DNA of 64,000 bases, taken from positions 22,412,776-22,476,775 of the forward strand of contig CAXIPT010000001.1 in the NCBI GenBank assembly GCA_964030475.1, written 5' to 3'. Positions 33,107 to 44,400 of the stretch are shown piece by piece. The notes beneath the pieces were generated by a model. The model ran no database searches. It saw nothing but the letters and a program-made list of their open reading frames with translations, and was not told the DNA's origin. The stretch comes from Tethya wilhelma (taxonomy: Eukaryota > Porifera > Demospongiae > Tethyida > Tethyidae). Every line of letters starts with the position of its first letter. Position 1 is the first letter of the stretch. Both the position numbers and the translations under genes were made by a program.

Positions 33107-36100
33107 ATATTATCGACAATTTTAAGCACTATGAAGCATATCAACAGGCTCTGGAGAGAGGTACAGATGTGTCAATTAGGTATTTTAAACTCCTCTTTTC
33201 TGGTCCTCCACGGGTTGGCAAAACATCAGCAAGACGTCGACTTGTCGGAGAAATCTTGAACCTTGACACAGAACAGGTTAAAGTGAGTCTAAGCACTGGA
33301 GCAGCAGAAAGCAGTCATATCATAGTTCAGCTTGAGGAACACAAACATGTGACTACCCTGTTGGTTCCGAAAGCTAAAAATGATCCTTATAAGTGGGTGC
33401 CTGTTACAACCTTTGGCAATAAGGGAAAAATTGATCTAGACAATGAATTGATTTTGCTTTACAAGTTTATATACGGACAACTCCCTGCTGAAACAAGTAA
33501 TCCCAACCTTCCCGAAGAACCTGACAGGTCATCTAAAGATGAAGAACATGTCTCACAGCAAGATAGTGTAAAATTGCAAGAAGCTATAGAAGACAACAAT
33601 ACAACAATACAAAGTCCACCTAATTACGTCACTACACAACAAGAACCAAGTTGGAAACGGATCAATGAAGAAGTATTCATTGCCTTCAATAAAGTGTTGA
33701 AATCTGAAAATCGTCACGAACATCTTGATGAATTACTCAAGGGAACATCTCTAATAAACATGATTGATGTTGGTGGCCAGCCAGCATTCTTAGAAATGCT
33801 TCCTGTATTGACAGTCGGACCAGCAATGTACCTTGTGTTTTTAAATTTATTCCAAGAGCTTAAGAGGAGTTATGAAATTCGGTATGTAGACAGTGCACGT
33901 GAGATTTTGCTAAATACCTGGTCATATTCAATTCAGGAGGTCATCTTTCAAATCCTTTCAAGTATTGTTGCATTCTCTCGCATTGAAGCAAGTAAGGACT
34001 TCCCAGATTCTTCACAGGCTGTTCTTATTGTTGGCACACATAAAGACAAACTGTCTAGTCCTACTAGTGATATTCTTAAAAAAGACCAAGCTCTCCGTAA
34101 AGACTTGGAACACATTTTGATGAATGACAGCGAACTCTTGTGTAAAGCATCAGATTCTGAAGAAAGTCTCATATTTGCTATTGACAACATGACTGGTGAC
34201 CAAACTGAAGTTGAAACCATGCGTAAACGACTGGAAACTATTATTGAAGAGAAATTTAAAAAGCACAAAATTCCTGCTGCCTGGCTAATGTTTAACATTT
34301 TACTTCGGAAAATTGGCATGCGCGTCATGCCCCTTGAACAGTGTGAAGACATTGCAATAAAGCTGAAAATGTTTGCAGATATGAAAAATGCTTTATGGTT
34401 TTTACATCACATAGTGGGAAGCTTAATGTATTTTCCACAAGTTGAAAAACTGAAAAACTTGGTTATCTGTGATGCACAGTTTGTATTTGATTGTGTTACG
34501 TCATTAATTGTTCAAACCTTCAGCACTAGTGACACTGCAAGCAAGCAATTTGCAGAAACAGGTCAATTTAGTTCTGAAGATATTGAGAAAGCACTCAAAG
34601 GAAATAGTGATGAGTATCTTTCTCCTGACAAGCTTGTTTGTCTTCTTGAGTATCTCAACATTATTACTCCCATTCAAGCTCCTCCTCATAGCCTCACATC
34701 AACCAAGTTGTATTTCTTCCCAGCCATATTAAGGTGTGCAACAAATGAACAATTACACGAATTCTACCAAGCCAAGAGGCCAAATGACCCTCCTCCTCTC
34801 ATGATCCACTTCAAGTTTGGTTTTGTTCCAATGGGTTTATTCTGTGCAATGATAGCCAGGCTTGTGAGCCTAATCCATTCCCAGAGATTGGGATGGGTAC
34901 AAGACTGTGATAGTAGGGATTATCAGAGACCTTGGTACAAAAATAGAGTTTCATTCCGTCTTGGTCAAGAAGCTGCAGAATGTGTTACACTCATATCACA
35001 CCCAAAGCGATTTGAAGTTCATATTAGACAAAGTGAACACAAAGAGGCTGATCGTATTGTTGAAGTTTGTCAAAGTGTTTTCCTGACAGTTTGTGATACT
35101 CTTGATGCAGTCATATCACAAATAAAGCATTTGAATGTAACAAGTTTTAACACAACAGAACCAATTTACCAGCTTGGATTTAAATGTCCTCGGCATTCAC
35201 ATTTAAACAGTGATGATTTAGTACTTAACAAGGCCAAGTCTAATCCTTTAAAGTCTCCACAACTTTTGTGGTATGATTTTCTTGAAAATAACTCTTTCTT
35301 CCAGTGTCTTCACAGTGACGAGGAACTATCAAAGAATGAATTATTTAATCTCAAGTACCTCAACTGTTTGCCATGGTTTGGTTTGTCAAACCTTAATAAT
35401 CTGAGACTGTTACTAATCACGAAACAACCCGAGAGCCAGTCAATAATATACGGAAATAAACTTTCTTTTAAAGTAGAGGTTTCTGCTGTTGGAACCAAGC
35501 TAAATGAAGACTCATTCCAATACCAATGGTTTAAGGACAGCACTGAAGTTACCCTTGAGAGCCATCCCTACTGCAGAGGAGCTCAGCAATCCACAATATG
35601 TATCGATGCTGTTCTTGCACAGTATGAGGGTAGCTACAAGTGTATCATATCAGTGGAAGGACAGAGTGAGGATGGAAGCCAATTTAAAGAAGTTGTACAT
35701 TCTGATAATGCCTCACTTAACGTTGGTAAGTATAATTGTACCATGGTTGTAGTTAATTGACCAATCCTATTTTTGATCCAATCCGAACAATAGTATAAGA
35801 AAGCATTTCCCCCTGGGTATATGATTGTCAACACCCCCTCTACCTAGAAGCTATTTATGACACAGCTACAGTTGTAGACCACTCCCTCTATTCTGTGAAC
35901 AGCTAATTTGGTTGGTTCATGGTACAAATCAGTTACATCACTGACTCGGTTCTGCACTGTGTGGTTTACACAACCTCTCGCCTCTGGCCCTCGATGTATA
36001 AATACCACATAGAAAACTGCACTTCGTGATGTAACCTACCGTATAGCGGGTAAACTTAGCGAGAATTAAATTTGGCGAATTAGCAAATTATTCTTCAAAT

Positions 36101-39100
36101 CACCAAATTAAAAATCACCAAACAGTTTAATACACACGTGCGCCCATATAAACTATGCAGCATAAGGAATTGAATCGCCAATAATCCCAAAATAGGAATT
36201 TGCCAAATTTTAAGCCCGCCAAATTTACCCGCTATATGGTATGTACATATACACTTCAATAATATTTATAAACTTAACAAATTACTGGTTAAAACTTTAT
36301 CTAGGTGATTATCACCCAATATACCGTATAGCTAGAAATTTTCAAAGAGTATAAATTTCGCTGTTTTTGCGGATCGTCGGCGATTTGCGAAAATTTCCAG
36401 ATCGTATATTGCAATATAATTTATGGGTGGGGCTGATCGATCCTCGAAAATTAAATCACAAAAAGTTTGGCGATTGCCTTTCCCCGAAAATTTTATTCCT
36501 CGAAAATTTATACGGTATAATTGTTTGTTTCCTTAGTGCATGTGTAACAATTGTATCATTCATGTATATATGCAGTTACTCCACTGTCTTGGCTGTTACA
36601 TGGATGTACTAAGAATACTATGACCCCTTCTGAGCGTAACCAACTCCTCCCACTAGTACCGCCAAAACTTGAAGTGGTTGATCACAAAGGGAAAATGATC
36701 CTAGGACCAGATGAGGGAATGACTATCAATGTCCCAGCAGGAGCAGTGGCAGAGAATGATTTCATTTGTGTACAAACCCAATCCTTTGTCCCATCGTCAA
36801 ACAATACCATCTCTCTTCCAAAGAGACTGAAATTGCTAAGTCCTATTTATGGCATCTCAACTTTTTCCAAGAAATTTCTAAACAAAGTTCAGCTATCAAT
36901 GTTACATTATGGAAAGCTTAACTCACCAAAAGATGTTTCTGAAGTAATGTTCCTTCACTGTACTGATAAAGAACCACCATATAGATTTGTAAAGCTACCA
37001 GGTGGAGTGTTTGATTTTAATTCTCGTACTGGGACAGTTTCCCTTCAATCATTTTGCAAAGTAGCTCAAGCTGGACCCGAAAGTAAGACTAGTAATAAAT
37101 AATAATCATTATTGTATAAGTATGACCAGCTGTGTGCATAAAGCGTTTTCCTGTGATGATTTAACTCAATGCAGGTATTTGTGAGGAATACAATGTCTAT
37201 TTCATCCACCCTATCCCAGCACTGAATCCAAAATGTATGTTTGCTATGTTCAGTGCTTGTTACAGGCACAATGCATTTCTTAAGGTGAGATTATATAGTA
37301 TTGTCTTATGTATGAAGTGCCTAACATATGCATGGACAAATGTTTCCTTGTAGCATCTAAAGGGTGAAATGGAAACTACATTTCCAGATGGAAAACCTTT
37401 CCTTGCTGATTTTACACATGTGGAGCTGGCTCAGGATTCCAAAGGGTTTGAGCTCATCATTCCTCATAAATCTATTGAGGAACAAGGATACCAAGTCAAG
37501 ATCATGGGACGCAGGACAACTAAGGTATCTATTATAATATAAATGCTAATAGGTACCGTATTATACATAATATTGGTAGCAATAAAATTTGGCAGTTGCA
37601 TGCATGCCAGAATAAAAGCTGTTTCAGGATGCTATAGCTCTCTGCTACACGTGCTATATTATGATAGTAGTGGTGACAGAATACCCAGGCTGAAACTGCA
37701 TGGGTATATATAGAAATGCCTAATACATGCATATCTGATTGGATCATAATAATTATAGATCCCACTTAAGGACCTGCCTCCCCAGCCAGCTCCTGAGTCA
37801 GATGCCTCCCCTGGCTACCCAAGCACCTGTCCTCTTCCTAATCGTCTGTTACAAGTTAAGTCACTGCACAAGTACTCAATGATAGAGGATGATCTCGAGT
37901 GTGAGTTGAGAGTGGGTGGCATCAAAGGTGAAGAAGTGTTTGTGCTAAGAGCCAACCCTCCGGTTACTAAAAAAAGAAACAGAAACAGAGATCATAGTGA
38001 TACATCATCCCAACCTAAAGTACCAGAGTAAGTCTAGCCCTTATTATTCTCATACATCTAGTCCTTGGTGTTGCTGTACAGGAGATCTCACGATCAAGAT
38101 AGGGATAAAGATCGTGATAGGGAACATGGTGGTGGGAGGGGCAGTTATATTTCGTACAAGAAACAGAGCAGCAGAAACGAAGGTCACATTTCAACCTCTG
38201 AATCAACAGAGAGTGAGAGTGATAGTGGTGGTTTGTCATCTTTACCAAAATTGTCAAAGTGTACTACTGAAAGATCAGACTTTAAGTATGTTGTTTTATT
38301 GTACTCTTGTATATACATGTGTATACATTTATAACACTGTAAGAATTTTAATTTTAATGATACATTGTGTGCACATTATTAATTGTAATCCACAATAATG
38401 TATACAGGAGCTCTCGCTGGCAAGACAGAGATAGAGACTGTGATAGGGAGCATCGTAGTGTAAGGGGCAATCATAATCTGAGTCTGTACAAGAAGCAAAG
38501 CAGCAGAAGCAGAGGTTACAAGTCAAGGTCACCCTCTGAGTCATCAGAGAGTGAGAGTAATTGTTTGTCATCCTCACCAAAAGAATCTACCTCTAGAAAA
38601 TCAAACTTTAAGTAAGTTATTCCAGTTACTCTTCTACATGTACAACAGTGTAGAAATTAATAGTAAAATTAACAAGTGTGTATGTTTTTACTGATCTACA
38701 ATAACATAGGAGCTCTCACTGGCAAGATAGTTATTATAGTGATCTTGACGGTGACAGGGAGCATGGTGGTGGGAGAGGTAGGCGTAGTTCAAGTCCCTAT
38801 GGAGAACAGAGTAGCAAGAACAGGTCACCCTCTGAGTCAGCTGAGAGTGAGAATGATGGTGATTGTTTGTCATCCTCACCAAAGCCACCAAAGCATACCT
38901 CTAAAAGATTGAAGTAGGTTGATTCATGTACTGCACATGTGCATGCATGCATGTATACGTATGGTCTAAGATTGTAAGAATATATTAGTAATGTGTTTTA
39001 TGCATGTCTATAATGTAGGAGTTCTCTCTGGAAAGATAGAGGTAGAGACTGTGATAGGGAGCATCGTAGTGGGAGGGTCAGTCATAGTCTGAGTCCCTAC

Positions 39101-40987
39101 GAGGATCGGAGCAGCAAGAGGAGTAAGAAAAGCAACAGACAACGACGTCGAAGTGTTTCACCCTCATTTTCAAAGAAGAAAGACCATCCTCACGAGGCAC
39201 ATTCTAAGAGGAGTAAACATAGAAAGAAATATTCTTTAGAATCTTCTCTTGCTCCATCCTCCTCTTCTGAACAATCGGACAAAAGCAGTAAAGAGGTTTG
39301 CAAACTCATTGTAGCATAATATATTAGAACCTCCAAATAACAGTCAAGTTGAGAACACGACTTTTGTCCTTTGTAGAGAGCTTGTCCTCTTTCAGTGCCA
39401 TGGTAAATCTGACCATGCAGTATACACTCTTATGTGGTGTTAGCTTCCTGAGTGCATACTTTCTCATTCTATGCAATACAGTTGATCGATGGCTCTGTTT
39501 TCTTTCACTGATGACCGATGCAAAGCCCATGCATTTAATTATGTAACAGAGAATTAACATATCCCGGCCTGCATCAATTTTGCTCGTGGAGTCCAGATGA
39601 TCATGAAAGTCTCATTTATATGGTGTATATCTCCATGCAAGCATTGTGTGTCACAATATCCATGCAGAATTTGAGCATTCAGTGGATATATCATATATGC
39701 TCTAAACAGCATAGCAATATAGCTATATACATGTAAAACAGATTCTAATGGAAGATTTGTGTGCCTGGTACACATGTAGTTTGGTACACCAGCAAGGCAG
39801 CTAGCTTTCACCATGTCTAGGCAGTTAATTTCATGTGCATGCATCAGTTCAATTGGTAATTCCCCAAATCATAAATTTAAGCAAATAGAAAACTATGCAT
39901 GACTGTCAATCAAATCATGCAGGGGGATTACTGTCTGTATTATTTTATACAGGAACCATCCGGGAAATTTGTTAGTGATTTCCAAAGAGCCACTCCTCTT
40001 GCGGGGTCAGAAATTGATCCTTCTGCTCCTGCAATTTGGAAACTGAAAGAGATCCATAGCAAACTGAATGGAGAAGGCATTGTAATTGCTATAATTGACA
40101 ATGATGTCAACTCTGATCATGAAGCATTCTCTAATGCTTGCGATGAAAACCGATTGTTTGGACGTGGATTCAAGAAAGGCAAGAAGGAGGAAGAAGAGAA
40201 GGAGAGAAAGAAGAAAGATGAATGGGGTGCACCTGAGAGAGGTGAGAAGGCTAGCCACGGAACTATGGCTGCTTTTGTTGCTGGAGGAGAGCCATTTGGT
40301 GATGTCAAGAGTGGAGGGGTTGCCCCTAAATCAACTCTATGGATTTATTCAGTTGGAGCTACGTATGACAAAGAGTCCATTATCAATGCTCTGAAGCATC
40401 TCATCAAAATGAAGAAGAAACGCAATGCACCCGATATCATTTCAATGTCATTTGGCTTCGATTATACCCCTGGTGATTCAAAGCGGGATTTAATGGCCAC
40501 CCACATTCAGACTCTCAGGCAACTAGGAGTAGTGATGGTAGCTGCTGCTGGCAACAGTGGAGTGTTTGAAGGAGGTGTTCAATTTCCTGCTGGTGAACCA
40601 GAAGTGATTTGTGTCGGAGCTCACAAACAACTGGGAGGAGTGATGGATCTCAGTCCTCCAATGGATCGTATTGATTGCTTTGCCCCTGGGGAAGCTGTAT
40701 GGCACCCAGGTGCAACTGGTAGTGTATCGTCACTCGTTAGTAGTGGCACTTCTTGTGCTGCTCCAGCCATTGCTGGACTAATAGCTCTCTTACTTCAATT
40801 CTCAAACAAGCATGTGACGAATGAAACAGAGAAGAAGGAATATCGAGATCCTGGCACTTTGAAACGGTTGTTCAAAGATAAACTTAGAAAAAGAGGAAAT
40901 GAAATTGTGCTTGCTCCAGTGGAATACTTGAAACTTTCCATACTCGAGTGTGATGAAACGAAACGATTGGGAAGAGAGCAGGATTAA
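33107..40987 (+). CDS. Gene C: ROCO-like GTPase - Ig-like - ZU5 - RS-rich - subtilisin S8 protease (5' partial)
   Basis: Ten exons in phase: 33107-35725, 36576-37082, 37175-37284, 37354-37524, 37759-38027, 38082-38285, 38408-38611, 38710-38913, 39019-39295, 39953-40987; about 1866 aa without the missing 5' exon(s). Numbering from 33107: P-loop GPPRVGKTS about 33-41, switch DVGGQPAF at 221, base-recognition THKD near 311, then a COR-like region (IPAAWLMFNILLRKIG..). An Ig-like domain lies at about 766-873 (YQWFKDSTEV, YEGSYKCII). ZU5 follows (ILGPDEGMTINVPAGAV), then a segment that may be UPA-like. Four RS/RD-rich exons follow. The C-terminus is a subtilase with Asp1571 (AIIDND), His1624 (SHGTMAAF), AAAGNSG and Ser1789 (SSGTSCAAP), so the triad is intact. 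No signal peptide is visible, so a cytosolic GTP-regulated protease is inferred. The exon joins are predictions; two separate genes sharing the region are the main alternative. Confidence 0.78.
36037..36241. mobile_element. MITE of TACCGTATAGC family, copy 2
   Basis: Ends TACCGTATAGCGGGTAAACT and ...TTTACCCGCTATATGGTA, 205 bp, in the gene C intron between the Ig and ZU5 exons. Confidence 0.8.
36321..36518. mobile_element. MITE of TACCGTATAGC family, copy 3
   Basis: Ends ATACCGTATAGCTAGAAATT and ...AAAATTTATACGGTAT, about 198 bp, 80 bp after copy 2 in the same intron. The arms are more diverged. Confidence 0.7.
38082..39295 (+). repeat. Tandem array of RS-type exons in gene C (three of exactly 204 nt)
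   Basis: Exons 38082-38285, 38408-38611 and 38710-38913 are each 204 nt, share the same phase and the same layout: ERSHDQDRDKDRDREH-like start, YKKQSSR middle, SESxESES core, LSSxPK, then basic end. A fourth exon, 39019-39295, starts the same way and extends into KKSNRQRRRSVSP and a Ser-rich tail. The introns are short (98-122 nt) and similar. Each whole exon can be skipped in frame. Confidence 0.85.
39259..40358 (+). repeat. Segment shared with gene B (S8 module), copy 1
   Basis: From the end of the last RS exon through the 657-nt intron into the S8 exon, this matches 47128-48215 closely, including the intron. It is a recent segmental duplication carrying the protease module. Confidence 0.85.
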
Positions 40988-41438
40988 TTTATAGTAATAT
41001 TTGAAGTTGAGTTGTGTGCGTATACAATATGTGTACTACTGAATTAGCTATGATTGTGTTTTGTGATAGTTTAAACTGAATGGGTAGCCCTAGCTATGAT
41101 GATAGTATTGATACAAACTTCAATTCAATCTAGTAAGAATATTAATATTGATTACTATCCCAGACATAAAGTAATGTGTGTATTCAAGTTTTGTTTGTTG
41201 TGGTCATCTGGTAGGAGGTCTCTGGCTTTTGCAGCTCTTGCCGGCCTGGATATTGATGTGCATGATGTTGTTGATATTCAATTGTGTCATTCATTACTAG
41301 TTAGTATGTTATTAATAATTTTTGTTTACACATTATTGCATGTTAATTTGTATATACATGATGGTGCATCCGTTTTCATGTCTGGTAATGGTCAATACGT
41401 TCATATACTCTTTGTTGTTCAAGTAGATTTCTAATTAG
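40988..41438. other. Spacer between genes C and B
   Basis: 450 bp. The ankyrin exon of gene B starts at 41439 with 2 nt of a split codon, so a 5' exon must exist, but none could be placed. A stretch at 41215-41301 (RSLAFAALAGLDIDVHDVV) between AG and GT looks exon-like but its phase does not fit. Confidence 0.4.
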
Positions 41439-44400
41439 TGAGCACTGCTTGTAACAAGGCATGGTTTGATGCTAGCTCGACTGCAACACTACTTGGAATA
41501 CTTGGTAACATCAGTATGGAAAAGAAAATAATCCTATCACAAAGAGAAGCTGTGAGTGCTGCTGCTACAAATGGAGACGTGAAAAGTGTTTTAGCCATCT
41601 TGGAAGAGACAAGAATAGACGTCAACTTCGTCCACCCTAAGTTGTCCTTTTCCCGTTCATTTCCTCCCCCACTCATTGCAGCCTGCCAAGCTAATCAACC
41701 CGAGGTGGTAAAGGCTCTTCTAAAACGTGAAGATGTGAACATTGCCGTTGAATATCGTGTTAAGACTCCTCTATCTACTGCTGCTGGTGGTGGGTATGTT
41801 GAAATCATGAATCTTTTGTTTGCTCATGGTGCTAGTGTAGGCAATGACTTGGTGGGAACTAGAAACCCATTGTTTTGTGCCGTACAAAATAACCAGTACG
41901 AAGCTACAGAGCTACTTCTGAAAATGGGTGCCAAACCAAATCCACTGGTGTTGCCAACTGGTCACAAGACTCCCCTAATGATTGCAGCACACAATGGTTT
42001 CTATACTATAGTTGAACTACTACTAAACAATGGTGCCAATCTGGAACCCCCTGACAATTCAAACCAACTATCCGCTCTAACTCTAGCTTGTTCTAATGGA
42101 CACACAGATTGTGTTAGGTTGCTGATAGAACGTGGAGCTGACCTCAATGCCAAGAGTAACTATGCCGATGGTACCCCACTAACATGTGCGGTTGATAATC
42201 ACCACATTCAATGCACACAACTATTGCTTGCCCTGGAAAATAAAAAAAGAATTGATGTCAACCAGCCAAAGACAGTACTCATCCGTCTAGAAATAAAACA
42301 GCTTTAATGATTGCTAGTGAAAAGGGGCATCTAGAGGAAGTCCAGCTGCTACTCAAGTGTAAAGCAAATGTGAGTCTCGAGGGAAACAGACACACTGCTC
42401 TTTACTTGGCTTGTAAAGGAAACCATTTCAAAATAGCAAAACTGTTGATTGAGAATGGTGCAGATGTAAATCAGATTCCAGATATTGCCCACCATACTTT
42501 ACAAGCAGCCATTAGAAACAGTCACTCTGATATAGCTTGTCTCATGATACAAAGTGGAGTTAGCATAGAAGAATTCCGAGATCAGATTCCACTGATAAGT
42601 GCTCTTAATAGAAAGGACAAACAGGTAGTAGAAGAACTTCTTCATCATGGAGCACAGATCGACATCAGGGGATTGTCACAAGCAATACAGTCAAAGGACT
42701 CGACTATCATCAGTCTCCTCCTAGAGAAAGCAAATAAAGACACAGTGTGTACAATGAATGAAAATCTGGTACAGGCAGCTGTTGATGGAGACCATGAGTT
42801 TGCTAAAGTAGTTCTACCACACATACACGATATCAATGTCCAACTCAAATCAGGCAATACAGCCTTGATGGAAGCAGCCAGACGTGGTCAAGAAGAACAC
42901 ATGAAGCTGTTTTTAACACATTCTGCTCAAGTCAACATACAAAATGGAAATGGAGACACTGCCTTAATGACTGCAAGCCAAGAAGGTCACACAAAGTGTG
43001 TTGAACTGCTACTAAAGCAAAAAGATATCGATGTTAACCTACGTCCTGGTAATACAGTTTTGATTGAGGCAGCCAAACATGGTCAAGAAGACCATATAAA
43101 ATTGTTTCTGGAGCATTCTGCTCAAATTAACATACAAAATGAAACTGGAGACACTGCGTTAATGATGGCCAGCCAAGGAGGTCACACAAAGTGTGTTGAA
43201 CTGCTACTGGAACAGAAAGATGTTGACATCAACCTACAGAACAACAAGGAGTGTACAGCCCTCATGTTAGCCAGTGAGAAGGGACGTGTCAGTGTGGTGG
43301 AACTATTGCTAAGGAACAATGCCAAACTTGAAATTTTTGACACCAGAGGATGCTCAGCATTGTTTTATGGTGTGAAATCAAATTCTCCTTCTGTAGTCAA
43401 GATGCTTTTAGACAGAGGAGCAGATGCTACACGAAAAACCCTGGATAGTAAAAACACAATTCAGTTTGTATACGAGTGTCACAAGGAACCTAACCCACGT
43501 ATTATTAAGATGCTGAAAGAAGCAATGGAAAGGGTTTCGATATCTCCTGAGAAGGAGAACGAACCAACTCTGCAAGAATCGTATCGGCTCTTGTTCCTTT
43601 TGGCTAGTCACTGGTATAACATCGGAGTTATCCTTGGTATTCCAGATGGAATCTTGAAGAACATCAAGGCCAGCTATGATAACGAAGTAGAAAGCTGCCT
43701 TCGTGAGATGCTAACAAAATGGTTGTCACGTGTTGACCCTCCTCCTACATGGTCATCACTTGCTACAGCAGTAGAATATTTTGATGAAAGAAAGGCGAAA
43801 GAAATTCGTCAAGAGTACTGTGGCATTGAGGTTGGTCCAGCCAGTGAGGAACAGAAGAAGAAAGTCAGAGAAAAGCTAAAAGTCTCTGAACAAGCATTGC
43901 TTCACATGGAAGATAATAAAAGTCACCTAGGAAATTCTAAGAAACCTGCTTCCAGACTTGAAAAACTAGTTCATCAAGAAGTATCTGCTGCCTCTCAAGA
44001 TGTAAGTTTATAAATTTTAGGTCCTATAGAAGCCATGCCTAAGTTTTGGTATGGGAATAAAATACCTTTGACCAGCCAGAATGGGGTGAGGTTTCTTATC
44101 ATGGGTTTGTACTACACCTTGTGGCAAGACACTTCATAGGCATGCAAGTGTACTTGAATTTTGTGTGGCTTGCAATTGTAAACATATGCAGTTACCTAGC
44201 AACTAATTTTTTTTTTTAAAGGAAGCTGTAGAGTAGCCTCATCAACCAGGCCCTCCCCGCGATGCTTATTGCTAAGTCCGATGCTTATTGCTAAGTCCGT
44301 ACTTAGCAATAAGCATCACGGGGAGGGCCTGGTTTACAAGGCTAGCTGTAGAGGTCAGTAGCCTGTAAGGGGTGCCACATACTGAGGTAGTCCTGCATGA

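Noticed and set aside
41215..41301. Exon-like stretch RSLAFAALAGLDIDVHDVV as 5' exon of gene B
   Set aside because: The phase at its GT does not match the split codon at 41439 and no domain is recognised.
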